Shown here one piece after another: positions 1 to 6,951 of a stretch of DNA of 17,047 bases (position 1 is its first letter; every line of letters begins with the position of its first letter). Both the position numbers and the translations under genes were made by a program. This stretch comes from CADEDH01 sp047974625 (lineage in GTDB: Bacteria; Actinomycetota; Acidimicrobiia; Acidimicrobiales; SZUA-35), in NCBI GenBank assembly GCA_047974625.1, contig JBKECK010000003.1:1-17047 (forward strand). The letters are read 5' to 3'. Under the pieces are notes generated by a model that saw nothing but the letters and a program-made list of their open reading frames with translations, did not search any database and had not been told where the DNA came from.

Positions 1-1
1 C

Positions 2-532
2 CTGGCCGTCTACGGGAGCACCCCGGAATCGGCCCGTTCGTCCATCGTCACCTACCTGATCATCTACGCGGCCATGAACCTGGGGGCGTTCGCGGTGGTC
101 CTGGCCGCCGCCCGGCGGACCCGGTCCGGCGAGATCGACTCCTTCGCCGGCCTGTTCACCTACGCTCCCGGGCTCACCGTGGTCATGACGGTGTTCCTGT
201 TCTCCCTGGCCGGCGTCCCGCCGGCCGGTGGCTGGCTGGCCAAGTGGCAGGTCTTCAGCGCCCTGGTGGAGGGGGGTTCCAGCTTGGGCACCATCCTGGC
301 CGTGGTCCTCGCCGTCAACTCGGTCGTGGCCGCCTTCTACTACCTGAACGTGGCCAAGCAGATGTGGTTCATGCCGCCGCCCGAGGGCACCGACACCCGG
401 CCCATGGCCATCCCCACCCCCCTGGTGGCCGCCCTGGCCATCACCGTCGTGGTCACCCTGGCCACCGGGGTGACCGGCATCGCCCCGGACCTGACCGACT
501 TCGCCAACCTGGCCGCCGCCGCCACCCCGTGA
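2..532 (+). CDS. nuoN: NADH-quinone oxidoreductase subunit N, C-terminal part
   Basis: This is the last 176 codons of a proton-pumping subunit of respiratory complex I, cut by the left edge of the window; the frame is open from base 2. The protein is a run of hydrophobic helices with the NuoN/ND2-type segment YLIIYAAMNLGAF near the left edge, then a loop with PPAGGWLAKW, a conserved turn in antiporter-like subunits. Two further helices follow, the last ending shortly before the TGA. It acts in the cytoplasmic membrane, moving protons as NADH reduces quinone. NuoN is normally the last gene of the nuo operon. Here a methyltransferase of the complex I assembly-factor family follows 43 nt later on the same strand. 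A different antiporter-like subunit (NuoM or NuoL) is possible from so short a piece, but the segment and the end-of-operon position favour NuoN. Confidence 0.9.
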   Translation: MAVYGSTPESARSSIVTYLIIYAAMNLGAFAVVLAAARRTRSGEIDSFAGLFTYAPGLTVVMTVFLFSLAGVPPAGGWLAKWQVFSALVEGGSSLGTILAVVLAVNSVVAAFYYLNVAKQMWFMPPPEGTDTRPMAIPTPLVAALAITVVVTLATGVTGIAPDLTDFANLAAAATP

Positions 533-575
533 CCGCGGCCCCGGCCGGTTCCTGACGACGGCCCCGGGGATCCCG

Positions 576-1601
576 GTGACCGAGGCCCCGGAACGGTTCG
601 ACGCCTACGTCGAACGCTGCCTCTACCACCCGACCGAAGGCTTCTACGCCCGGGGTCGGGGGGCGGGACGGCGGCGCGACTTCATCACCAGCCCCGAGGT
701 GGGGCCCCTGTACGCCACCGTCCTCGGCCGGGCCGTCGACACCTGGTGGGACGCCCTGGGCCGCCCCGACGAGTTCACCGTCTACGACGCCGGCTCCGGG
801 CCGGGCACCCTGGCCGCCGGCCTGGCCCGCCACCGGGGCCCGGCCGCGGCGGCCCTGCGCGTCGTCGCCGTCGACCCGGCCCCGGTCGGTCCTGCCCCCC
901 GGGGGGTGGTGAGGACGGCGGAGCTCCCCGATGAGCTGGGCGTCGCGGTGGTGATCGCCAACGAACTGCTCGACAACCTGCCCTTCCGGGTCGTCCGGAG
1001 GGAGACCGACGGGTGGGCCGAGCTACACGTGGCCACCGTCGACGGCCGCCCCGAACCGGTCTGGACGCCCGGCGCCCCTGGGACGCCCCACCCCCTCGCC
1101 GCCTTCGGTGTTCCCCCCGATGACCTGCCGCTGAGGCGGCCCGTCCCCCTCCTGGCTGCGGCCCGGGCCTGGGTGGCCGACACCATCGAACGGGGGGCCG
1201 CCGTGGTCCTTGTCATCGACTACGGGGCGGCCACCACCGCCGAGCTGGGTGAGCGGGGAGGCTGGTTGCGGACCTACCGGGACCACCAGCGGGGCGACGA
1301 CCCGTTCGTCGCCCCTGGTTCGTGCGACGTCACCACCGACCTGGCCGTCGACCAGCTGCCCCCACCCACCGGTTCGGCCACCCAGGCCGAGGCCCTCCGG
1401 CGCTGGGGTATCGACGGGCTGGTGGCCGAGGGACGCCGGGTGTGGGCCGAGCGGGCGGCCCGGCCGGACCTGGAGGCCATGCTGATGCGTAGCCGGGTGA
1501 CCGAGGCCGGGGCACTGCTCGACCCGGCCGGCCTGGGCGGTTGGCTGGTCGTCGAGTGGCTGAACGACGATCGGCTCCGGGGGCGGGACCCGGGCCGATA
1601 G
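576..1601 (+). CDS. MidA/NDUFAF7-family SAM-dependent methyltransferase
   Basis: This 341-residue protein belongs to the SAM-dependent methyltransferase family that includes mitochondrial NDUFAF7/MidA (Pfam Methyltransf_28). Visible marks are DFITSPEVGPLY at residues 35-46, the SAM-binding glycine loop DAGSGPGT at 71-78, IANELLDNLPFRVV in the middle, and the later VVLVIDYG and RTYRDH blocks. NDUFAF7 is known to dimethylate an arginine of the 49-kDa complex I subunit (NuoD homologue) during assembly. Sitting 43 nt after nuoN on the same strand, this gene could do the same for bacterial NuoD; that is inference. The start is a GTG with GGGGA a few bases upstream. I see no in-frame ATG that would restore more of the family N-terminus. 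Length and motif order look complete. The family call is firm, the substrate is not. Confidence 0.85.
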   Translation: MTEAPERFDAYVERCLYHPTEGFYARGRGAGRRRDFITSPEVGPLYATVLGRAVDTWWDALGRPDEFTVYDAGSGPGTLAAGLARHRGPAAAALRVVAVDPAPVGPAPRGVVRTAELPDELGVAVVIANELLDNLPFRVVRRETDGWAELHVATVDGRPEPVWTPGAPGTPHPLAAFGVPPDDLPLRRPVPLLAAARAWVADTIERGAAVVLVIDYGAATTAELGERGGWLRTYRDHQRGDDPFVAPGSCDVTTDLAVDQLPPPTGSATQAEALRRWGIDGLVAEGRRVWAERAARPDLEAMLMRSRVTEAGALLDPAGLGGWLVVEWLNDDRLRGRDPGR

Positions 1602-1604
1602 GTT
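1599..1604 (+). promoter_or_regulatory. -10 box for a leaderless tetR transcript
   Basis: TAGGTT fits the actinobacterial TANNNT -10 pattern and ends 7 nt before the ATG at 1612. That spacing puts transcription start at or next to the A of the start codon. No good -35 is visible. The box overlaps the stop codon of the preceding gene. Confidence 0.4.
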
Positions 1605-1611
1605 GACCCTG

Positions 1612-2301
1612 ATGCCGCCAGGCCCGACCAACGAGGAAGCGAACGCGCCGCGGGACCCGGCGGAGGGGCCGCGTCGCCCGGCCCGTGTCGCCCTCTCCCG
1701 CAGGGTGATCGCCGAACGGGCCCTCGCCCTCACCGACGAGCACGGGCTCGACGGCCTGTCGATGCGCAAGCTCGGCGCCGAGCTGGGTGTCGAGGCCATG
1801 TCGCTCTACCACTACGTCGACTCCAAGGCCGACCTGCTCGACGCCATGCTCGACCTGCTCTACTCCGAGATCAGCCTGCCCGGCGACCTTCCCGACGACG
1901 ACTGGGAGCAGCTCCTGCGGGCCAGCCTGTGGGCCTACTGCGAGGTACTACTCAACCACCGGGCCGCGGTGGACCTGTTCGCCAACCGGACGGGGAGGAG
2001 CGCCACCTCCCTGGCCATCCTGGCCTGGGCCTACGACCGCTTCCTGGCCCTCGGGCTCAGCCCGGCCGACGCCATGGCCGTATTCCACCTGGCCGTGTCC
2101 TTCGTCCTCGGCCACGCCGCGACCTTCCAAGGGGCCCTGGCCCCCGGATCTACCGACCCGCCCGCGATCGACCCGGCCGAGCTGACCCCCGAGATCGAGG
2201 TCTTCGTGGCCGAACGGCCCCACCTGACCGCCGACATCGCCTTCGAGGAGTCGGTGGCCACCCTCATCGCCGGCCTGCGGGCCCGGTTCGACCTGCCCTG
2301 A
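1612..2301 (+). CDS. TetR-family transcriptional regulator
   Basis: This 229-residue protein has an N-terminal TetR helix-turn-helix at about residues 25-75: SRRVIAERALALTDEHG, then LSMRKLGAELGVEAMSLYHY, which contains the recognition helix and the typical YxY(V/F) ending, then KADLLDAM. The C-terminal half is helical and hydrophobic and resembles the TetR_C ligand-binding domain of TetR proper. The ligand and operator cannot be read from the sequence. An in-frame TTG at 1603 would give a three-residue longer protein. I chose ATG 1612 because a TANNNT box lies 7 nt before it, suggesting a leaderless mRNA. The gene begins 10 nt after the methyltransferase stop, and acsA follows after 93 nt on the same strand, so it may regulate itself or acsA; that is a guess from position only. 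Confidence 0.85.
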   Translation: MPPGPTNEEANAPRDPAEGPRRPARVALSRRVIAERALALTDEHGLDGLSMRKLGAELGVEAMSLYHYVDSKADLLDAMLDLLYSEISLPGDLPDDDWEQLLRASLWAYCEVLLNHRAAVDLFANRTGRSATSLAILAWAYDRFLALGLSPADAMAVFHLAVSFVLGHAATFQGALAPGSTDPPAIDPAELTPEIEVFVAERPHLTADIAFEESVATLIAGLRARFDLP

Positions 2302-2355
2302 CCGTCGTCGGCCCGGCGATCCGGCCCGACCTCGTGCCGGTGGGGCCATGCGCAC

Positions 2356-2361
2356 TAGGCT
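2356..2361 (+). promoter_or_regulatory. possible -10 box for acsA
   Basis: TAGGCT fits TANNNT and lies 33 nt before the acsA ATG. There is room for a short leader carrying the AGGGGAG ribosome binding site at 2381-2387. No convincing -35 is seen about 17 nt upstream, so this is weak. Confidence 0.25.
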
Positions 2362-2394
2362 CGACCCGCATCGACGACGAAGGGGAGCAACAAC

Positions 2395-4350
2395 ATGTCG
2401 GAAGCGATTGGCGTCTTCGAGGTGGAAGAGCGGACGTTCCCTCCGGCCCCCGGGTTTGTGGCCCAGGCCAATGTGTCCGACCGGTCACTGTTCGATGAGG
2501 CCGACGCGGACTACGAGGCCTTCTGGGCCCGGCAGGCCCGGGAGTTCCTCACCTGGGACAAGGACTTCACCACCGTCCTCGACTGGGACCTTCCCGACGC
2601 CCGCTGGTTCGCCGACGGCACCCTCAACGCCAGCTACAACTGTCTCGACCGCCACGTTGAGGCCGGGCGGGGCGCCAAGGTGGCCTACCACTGGGAGGGT
2701 GAGCCGGGCGACCAGCGGACCATCACCTACGACGATCTCCTCGATGAGGTCAAACGGTTCGCCAACGTGCTCAAGGGCCTAGGCCTGACCAAGGGCGACC
2801 GGGCCGCGATCTACATGCCCATGATCCCCGAGCTGCCGGTGGCCATGCTGGCCTGTGCCCGCATCGGGGTGGCCCACTCTGTCATCTTCGGGGGCTTCTC
2901 GGCCGACGCCATCGTCGACCGTTGCGAGGATGCTCAGGCCAAGGTGATCATCACCGCCGACGGCGGCTATCGGCGGGGCGAGCCGTCCCCCCTGAAGCCC
3001 ACCGTCGACGCCGCCCTCGCTTCGGGGGCCCCGTCGGTGGAGCACGTCATCGTGGTCAACCGGTGTGATCTGGCCCCCGACATGACCGAGGGCCGGGACC
3101 TCTGGTGGCACCGGGTCATGGACGATTCGTCCCCGGACTGCCCGGCCGAGCCGATGGAGTCCGAGCACCTCCTCTACCTGCTCTACACCTCGGGGACGAC
3201 GGCCAAACCCAAGGGCATCATGCACACCACCGGCGGGTACATGACCCAGGTGGCCTTCACCCACTCGGCGGTGTTCGACCTCAAACCCGAGACCGACATC
3301 TACTGGTGCGCGGCGGACGTCGGCTGGGTGACCGGCCACTCCTACATCGTGTACGGGCCCCTGGCCAACGGGTGCACCTCGGTCATGTACGAGGGGACCC
3401 CCGACACGCCCGGCAAGGACCGCCTATGGGACATCGTGGAACGGTACGGGGTCACCCAGCTCTACACGGCGCCCACCGCCATCCGGATGTTCATGAAGTG
3501 GGGTACCGCGGAGCCGGCCAGCCACGACCTCTCCTCCCTCCGGGTGCTCGGCACCGTGGGCGAGCCCATCAATCCCGAGGCCTGGATGTGGTACCACGAC
3601 AACATCGGCGGCGGTACCGCCCCCATCGTGGACACCTGGTGGCAGACCGAGACCGGCGGCCACATGGTCACCCCCCTCCCCGGGGTCACCACCACGAAGC
3701 CCGGTTCGGCCTGCGCCCCCATCCCCGGGGTCTTCACCGAACTAGTGGACGACGACGGCAAGCCGGTGCCGGTGGGTGGGGGCTACCTCACCATCACCCG
3801 GCCCTGGCCGGCCATGCTGCGGGGCATCTGGGGTGACCCGGACCGCTACCGCGAGACCTACTGGTCCCGCTTTCCGGACCGCTACTTCGCCGGCGACGGG
3901 GCCAAGCTGGACGAGGACGGCTACCTGTGGCTGCTCGGCCGGGTGGACGACGTCATGAACGTGTCCGGACACCGGATCTCCACCACCGAGGTGGAGTCGG
4001 CCCTGGTCGACCACCCGTCGGTGGCCGAGGCGGCTGTGGTGGGCGGCACCGACGAGCTCACCGGCCAGGCCATCATCGGCTACGTCATCCTGCGCTCCGG
4101 GAACGAGCCGTCCGAGGCCCTCGGTGAGGAGATCCGCACCCATGTCGGCGACAAGCTCGGCAAGATCGCCCGCCCGAAGACCGTGATCATCGTCCCCGAC
4201 CTACCCAAGACCCGGTCCGGTAAAATCATGAGGCGGCTGCTTCGTGACGTGGCCGATGGACGAGCGTTGGGCGACACCACCACCCTGGCCGATCCCGGGG
4301 TCGTGGCCGAGATCGCCGAGCGGGCCGGCCAGGAGAGCGACCAGGAGTGA
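2395..4350 (+). CDS. acsA: acetyl-CoA synthetase (AMP-forming)
   Basis: This 651-residue enzyme activates acetate with ATP and CoA to acetyl-CoA through acetyl-AMP, in the cytoplasm. Length is standard for the family. The P-loop-like YTSGTTAKPKG is at 264-274 and WWQTETGG at 415-422; its Trp is known to limit the acyl pocket to acetate-sized substrates. GRVDDVMNVSGHRI is at 515-528, and the catalytic Lys in SGKIMRR is at 610. That Lys is the residue inactivated by reversible acetylation in characterised Acs proteins. The N-terminal ACAS_N-type segment (YEAFWARQA and onward) is present, supporting full-length Acs rather than a shorter acyl-CoA ligase. The start is fixed by AGGGGAG 7 nt before ATG. 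htpX follows after 22 nt and may be co-transcribed. No truncation or frameshift is seen. Confidence 0.95.
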   Translation: MSEAIGVFEVEERTFPPAPGFVAQANVSDRSLFDEADADYEAFWARQAREFLTWDKDFTTVLDWDLPDARWFADGTLNASYNCLDRHVEAGRGAKVAYHWEGEPGDQRTITYDDLLDEVKRFANVLKGLGLTKGDRAAIYMPMIPELPVAMLACARIGVAHSVIFGGFSADAIVDRCEDAQAKVIITADGGYRRGEPSPLKPTVDAALASGAPSVEHVIVVNRCDLAPDMTEGRDLWWHRVMDDSSPDCPAEPMESEHLLYLLYTSGTTAKPKGIMHTTGGYMTQVAFTHSAVFDLKPETDIYWCAADVGWVTGHSYIVYGPLANGCTSVMYEGTPDTPGKDRLWDIVERYGVTQLYTAPTAIRMFMKWGTAEPASHDLSSLRVLGTVGEPINPEAWMWYHDNIGGGTAPIVDTWWQTETGGHMVTPLPGVTTTKPGSACAPIPGVFTELVDDDGKPVPVGGGYLTITRPWPAMLRGIWGDPDRYRETYWSRFPDRYFAGDGAKLDEDGYLWLLGRVDDVMNVSGHRISTTEVESALVDHPSVAEAAVVGGTDELTGQAIIGYVILRSGNEPSEALGEEIRTHVGDKLGKIARPKTVIIVPDLPKTRSGKIMRRLLRDVADGRALGDTTTLADPGVVAEIAERAGQESDQE

Positions 4351-4372
4351 CGAACCCCATGGGGGTACATCG

Positions 4373-5221
4373 GTGAAGAACGGGCTCAAGACGGCGGTCC
4401 TGCTGGCCGCCATGGCCGGCATCATCCTGGCGATCGGATCGCTTTTCGGCCGGACCGGGGTCACGATCGCCCTCGTCGTCGCCCTGGTCATGATCGGGTT
4501 CTCGTACTGGTTCAGCGACAAGCTGGCCATCCGTTCGGCGCGGGCGGTGGAGGTGACCCCGGAGCAGTTGCCGGAGTACTACGCGGTCATGCAGGAACTG
4601 ACCCAGATCGACGGCCTGCCCATGCCCCGCCTGTACGTGTCGCCCGAACCCCAACCCAACGCCTTCGCCACCGGGCGGGGTCCGAACCACGCCGCGGTGT
4701 GCGTCACCGAAGGCCTCCTCCAGACCCTGTCGTGGTACGAGATCCGTGGGGTCCTGGCCCACGAGCTGTCGCACGTCCGCAACCGGGACATCCTGATCGG
4801 CTCGGTGGCCGCCGCCATCGCCACCGCTATCAGCTACGCGGCCAACATGGCCATGTGGAGCGGCCTCATGGGCGGCTCGCGTGGCGACGACGACGACCGC
4901 AACCCGCTGGCCGCCATCGCCGTCATGGTGCTGGCCCCGGTGGCCGCGGGCCTGATCCAGATGGCCATCAGCCGGAGCCGGGAGTACGAGGCCGACCGGT
5001 CGGCGGCCCGGCTCATCAACGATGGGGAGCCCCTGGCCCGGGCCCTGGAGAAGCTAAACGGCTCGGCCCACCAGGTCGTCTCCCACGTGGACCCGGCCCA
5101 GGCCAGCAACTACATCGTCAACCCGCTGGCCGGCCGGCGGGTGAGCATGGCCAAGATGTTCTCCAGCCACCCCAGCGCCGAGGAACGGATCCGGCGGCTG
5201 AGGTCGGGGGAGTGGCGCTGA
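4373..5221 (+). CDS. htpX: HtpX-type membrane zinc metalloprotease (M48)
   Basis: This 282-residue M48 peptidase is expected to degrade or cut damaged membrane proteins. The zinc site HELSH is at residues 130-134, and the third-ligand segment SREYEAD is at about 202-208. Two hydrophobic helices lie at the N-terminus (about 5-24 and 27-48), and two more follow the zinc site (about 137-160 and 177-200), the usual HtpX layout. The loop GGSRGDDDDRN between the last two is acidic. Length is close to the E. coli protein (about 290). The frame stays open upstream into acsA, but GTG 4373 is the natural start: it has GGGGG 7-12 nt before it and directly begins the first membrane helix (KNGLKTAVLL). 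It is probably co-transcribed with acsA. Its stop is 10 nt from the convergent yajQ stop. Confidence 0.9.
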   Translation: MKNGLKTAVLLAAMAGIILAIGSLFGRTGVTIALVVALVMIGFSYWFSDKLAIRSARAVEVTPEQLPEYYAVMQELTQIDGLPMPRLYVSPEPQPNAFATGRGPNHAAVCVTEGLLQTLSWYEIRGVLAHELSHVRNRDILIGSVAAAIATAISYAANMAMWSGLMGGSRGDDDDRNPLAAIAVMVLAPVAAGLIQMAISRSREYEADRSAARLINDGEPLARALEKLNGSAHQVVSHVDPAQASNYIVNPLAGRRVSMAKMFSSHPSAEERIRRLRSGEWR

Positions 5222-5231
5222 GCCGGGCCCC

Positions 5232-5726
5232 TCAGTCCCGGAAGTTCTCGAACTGGAGCGGAACGTCGAACTCGGTGTCCCGGAGTGAGGCGATGACCGC
5301 TTGGAGGTCGTCCCGCTTCTTGCCGGTCACTCGCACCTGATCACCCTGGGTCTGGGACTGGATGCCCTTCAGCTTCAGGTTCTTGATGTGGGTGTTGATC
5401 TTCTTGGCCACGTCGGAGGAGATCCCGGCCTTGAACGAGGCCCGCTGGCGGGTCCGGCCCCCGGCCGCGTCCTCGGGGTCGGCCCAGTCGAGGGATCGGA
5501 GCGACACCTTCCGCTTGACCAGCTTCTCCTCCAGGACCTGACGGGCCGCGGCCACCCGGTCGGCGCTGGCCGACTCGATGACCACGCTGAGCGCCTTGGG
5601 ATCGAACTCGACCGAGGTGTCCGTGTTCTTGAAGTCGTACCGGTTGCTGACCTCGCGCCTGGTCTGGTCGACGGCGTTGGTGATCTCTTGGGTGTCGATC
5701 TCTGACACCACGTCGAACGTCGGCAT
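5232..5726 (-). CDS. yajQ: YajQ-family nucleotide-binding protein
   Basis: This 164-residue protein matches the YajQ/UPF0234 (DUF520) family. It opens with MPTFDVVSEIDTQEI, followed by NAVDQ, the RYDFKNTDTS block and, later, KLKGIQSQTQGDQVRVTGKK; the ending PLQFENFRD is also typical. Family members are small cytoplasmic proteins with two ferredoxin-like folds. Some bind nucleotides, including cyclic di-GMP, and one was described as a c-di-GMP effector; the role here is unknown. Its ATG has no evident ribosome binding site. A TAGGGT box lies 6 nt upstream, pointing to a leaderless mRNA. It is convergent with htpX, with 10 nt between the stops. A short CCGGG/CCCGG inverted repeat (5223-5241) spans that gap but is too weak to call a terminator. 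Confidence 0.92.
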   Translation of the reverse strand: MPTFDVVSEIDTQEITNAVDQTRREVSNRYDFKNTDTSVEFDPKALSVVIESASADRVAAARQVLEEKLVKRKVSLRSLDWADPEDAAGGRTRQRASFKAGISSDVAKKINTHIKNLKLKGIQSQTQGDQVRVTGKKRDDLQAVIASLRDTEFDVPLQFENFRD

Positions 5727-5732
5727 GCCCCG

Positions 5733-5738
5733 ACCCTA
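5733..5738 (-). promoter_or_regulatory. -10 box for a leaderless yajQ transcript
   Basis: On the minus strand TAGGGT (TANNNT) ends 6 nt before the yajQ ATG, which would place the first transcribed base on the start codon. No -35 is recognisable. Confidence 0.4.
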
Positions 5739-5817
5739 GCGGTGTGCGGGCAGGGGGCGCCGCGGGCCCGGTCGGTGAGCGGCCGAAATCGGGGCGTCAC
5801 CTTCGGTCACGGGACGA

Positions 5818-5823
5818 TACGCT
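5818..5823 (+). promoter_or_regulatory. possible -10 box for tRNA-Tyr
   Basis: TACGCT fits TANNNT and ends 13 nt before the tRNA-Tyr 5' end, the usual distance for a tRNA with a short 5' leader. The upstream GTCACC at about 16 nt spacing is a poor -35. Confidence 0.3.
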
Positions 5824-5836
5824 GCCTGGACGTCAC

Positions 5837-5918
5837 GGGTCGGTGCCCGAGTGGCCAAAGGGAGCGGACTGTAAATCCGCCGGTTACGCCTACGTAGGTT
5901 CGAATCCTACCCGGCCCA
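5837..5918 (+). tRNA. tRNA-Tyr (GTA)
   Basis: This is an 82-nt class II tRNA. Acceptor GGGTCGG pairs with CCGGCCC with one G-T wobble, and the discriminator is A. The anticodon stem GCGGA/TCCGC encloses loop CTGTAAA with anticodon GTA at 5871-5873. A long variable arm follows, then T-arm GTAGG-TTCGAAT-CCTAC. The 3' CCA is not encoded. A strong hairpin begins 8 nt downstream. No integrase or duplicated tRNA 3' end is seen nearby. Confidence 0.95.
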
Positions 5919-5926
5919 CGTGTCGA

Positions 5927-5960
5927 GCTTCGGGTCCACCCTTCGGGGTGGGCCCGAAGC
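5927..5960. terminator. 15-bp cUUCGg hairpin after tRNA-Tyr
   Basis: Bases 5927-5941 pair with 5946-5960 over 15 bp (one T-G wobble) around the four-base loop TTCG closed by C-G, the exceptionally stable cUUCGg tetraloop. It starts 8 nt after tRNA-Tyr and lies downstream of the convergent acetyltransferase, so it can serve both strands. No T-run follows, which is common for actinobacterial terminators. A function in tRNA 3' processing is equally possible. Confidence 0.55.
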
Positions 5961-6017
5961 GTGTCCGTTCGGGGTGGGCCCGAAGCGTGTCCGTTCGGGG
6001 TGGGCCCGAAGCGTGTC
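5942..6017. repeat. three tandem 26-nt repeats
   Basis: TTCGGGGTGGGCCCGAAGCG followed by TGTCCG occurs at 5942-5967 and 5968-5993, and again at 5994-6017 lacking the last two bases. The copies are identical over what is present. The first copy holds the loop and right arm of the cUUCGg hairpin. Each copy alone can fold into a TTCGGG/CCCGAA hairpin with a five-base loop. The third copy runs into the stop codon of the minus-strand acetyltransferase. It is not a CRISPR array: there are no spacers. Confidence 0.9.
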
Positions 6018-6501
6018 ACAGCATCCGCTGCATGAGGGCGACGTCGTGCCAGCGCCCGAACTTCCGGCCCACCTGCCGTTCCACGCCCACCAGGGTGAAC
6101 CCGAAGCGTTCGTGGAGGGCCACGCTGGGTCGTTGGGGCCCGACGATCCGGGCGAACACGGCGTGGAATCCGTGGCTGGTGGCCACCGTCAGCAGCTCGT
6201 CGAGCAGGGCCACGCCAACCCCCCGGCCCTGGAAGTCCCGGCCCACATAGATCGAGTCCTCCACCGAGGTCCGGTAACCCGGCCGGTCGCGGTAGAAGCT
6301 CAGGCTGGCGAAACCGGCCAACCGGCCCTCGTGCTCGGCCACCACGACGGCCAGACCACCCGACCGCTGACCCAGGTAGGCCCGCTGCTCCTCGACCGTG
6401 CGGGGCACCATGTCGAGGGTGACCGTGGAGGTCTGCACCTCCAGGTTGTAGATGGCGCACACGGCCTCGGCGTCGGCCGCGGTGGCCCGGCGGATCTGCA
6501 T
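6016..6501 (-). CDS. GNAT acetyltransferase, phosphinothricin/amino-acid N-acetyltransferase type
   Basis: This 161-residue GNAT enzyme transfers an acetyl group from acetyl-CoA. The N-terminus IRRATAADAEAVCAIYN and the following TSTVTLDMVPRTVEEQRAYL match the phosphinothricin/methionine-sulfoximine N-acetyltransferase (Bar/PAT, YncA/MnaT) subgroup. EDSIYVGRDFQGRGVGVALL at about residues 81-100 is the acetyl-CoA binding motif A, and LHERFGF follows at 129-135. Such enzymes often act on amino-acid analogues, so self-protection or detoxification is possible, but the substrate is unknown. The frame extends to 6633, but the added 44 residues are Gly/Pro/Arg-rich and unlike the family. ATG 6501 starts exactly where the homology begins, with a TACCGT -10 box 8 nt upstream. 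The stop codon overlaps the last copy of the 26-nt repeats. Confidence 0.9.
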   Translation of the reverse strand: MQIRRATAADAEAVCAIYNLEVQTSTVTLDMVPRTVEEQRAYLGQRSGGLAVVVAEHEGRLAGFASLSFYRDRPGYRTSVEDSIYVGRDFQGRGVGVALLDELLTVATSHGFHAVFARIVGPQRPSVALHERFGFTLVGVERQVGRKFGRWHDVALMQRML

Positions 6502-6509
6502 GGCCGGCA

Positions 6510-6515
6510 ACGGTA
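6510..6515 (-). promoter_or_regulatory. -10 box for a leaderless acetyltransferase transcript
   Basis: TACCGT on the minus strand (TANNNT) ends 8 nt before the ATG at 6501, consistent with a leaderless or nearly leaderless mRNA. No -35 is visible. Confidence 0.35.
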
Positions 6516-6607
6516 ACGCCTCGGGGGTTCGGTGGCGGGGGATTCCGCCCTGGCCGCCTCCCATCGGCGCCGCCGGGCCGTTTCGTCCCGAAACCGGGGA
6601 AAAGAGG

Positions 6608-6636
6608 TTGGGGCCGCCCTCGCCCTGTGGCACACT
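6608..6636 (+). promoter_or_regulatory. possible promoter for the tRNA-Thr/tRNA-Met/tuf unit
   Basis: TTGGGG and CACACT are separated by exactly 17 nt, with the expected start about 65 nt before tRNA-Thr. Both boxes are imperfect, so this is tentative. A strong promoter is expected here because tuf is normally among the most highly expressed genes. Confidence 0.25.
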
Positions 6637-6707
6637 TGCCCGAGCTTGTCACCATGGCCTCACCGGGCCCGCAACACCGGCCTGGTGTCGAGGTGGCGAG
6701 AGCCCTG

Positions 6708-6783
6708 GCCTCCTTAGCTCAGTCGGCAGAGCGTTTCCATGGTAAGGAAAAGGTCGAGAGTTCGATTCTCTCAGGAGGCTCCA
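6708..6783 (+). tRNA. tRNA-Thr (GGT), CCA encoded
   Basis: Acceptor GCCTCCT pairs perfectly with AGGAGGC, and the discriminator T is followed by an encoded CCA (6781-6783). Anticodon stem TTTCC/GGAAA encloses loop ATGGTAA with anticodon GGT at 6741-6743. T-arm is GAGAG-TTCGATT-CTCTC. It is the first gene of the apparent tRNA-Thr/tRNA-Met/tuf transcript. Confidence 0.96.
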
Positions 6784-6836
6784 CCCCCATCCCCGGCCGT
6801 TCCGGCCCAGCCGCCGTCAGCGGTGGGGTGTCATAC

Positions 6837-6913
6837 GGCGACGTAGCTCAGTTGGTGAGAGCGCTCGGCTCATAATCGAGAGGTCGTCGGTTCGAACCCG
6901 ACCGTCGCCACCA
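6837..6913 (+). tRNA. tRNA-Met (CAT), elongator type, CCA encoded
   Basis: Acceptor GGCGACG pairs with CGTCGCC; the fully paired first base pair rules out the initiator type. Anticodon stem CTCGG/TCGAG encloses loop CTCATAA with anticodon CAT at 6871-6873. Discriminator A is followed by an encoded CCA. A tRNA-Ile reading ATA through a modified CAT anticodon cannot be excluded by eye, but tRNA-Met next to tRNA-Thr is the usual actinobacterial arrangement. tuf begins 38 nt later. Confidence 0.92.
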
Positions 6914-6938
6914 TTCCTCCCAACCCGATCAGATCACT

Positions 6939-6947
6939 AAGGAAGGA
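6939..6947 (+). promoter_or_regulatory. strong ribosome binding site of tuf
   Basis: AAGGAAGGA ends 4 nt before the ATG at 6952. The distance from its core to the ATG fits a strong Shine-Dalgarno sequence and fixes the start. The leader between tRNA-Met and tuf is only 38 nt, supporting tRNA processing of a shared transcript. Confidence 0.8.
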
Positions 6948-6951
6948 TCCA

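Noticed and set aside
2348..2782. Plus-strand overlapping frame at the beginning of acsA
   Set aside because: It is a Pro/Thr/Ser/Arg-rich shadow of acsA in another frame. The acsA start has its own ribosome binding site and family sequence.
5942..6017. Tandem repeats considered as a small CRISPR array
   Set aside because: Units abut directly with no spacers, and no cas gene is present.
6016..6501. Acetyltransferase as the enzyme acetylating the AcsA active-site Lys
   Set aside because: Protein acetyltransferases acting on Acs are of other GNAT subgroups, often with extra domains. This one has the small phosphinothricin/amino-acid type signature and is 1.7 kb away in opposite orientation.
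6502..6633. Longer acetyltransferase start at 6633
   Set aside because: The extra 44 residues are Gly/Pro/Arg-rich and unlike GNAT proteins. Family sequence begins exactly at the ATG at 6501, which has a -10 box in front.
5837..6913. tRNA genes as integration sites of a mobile element
   Set aside because: No integrase, no duplicated tRNA 3' ends and no phage or plasmid genes are seen near them.
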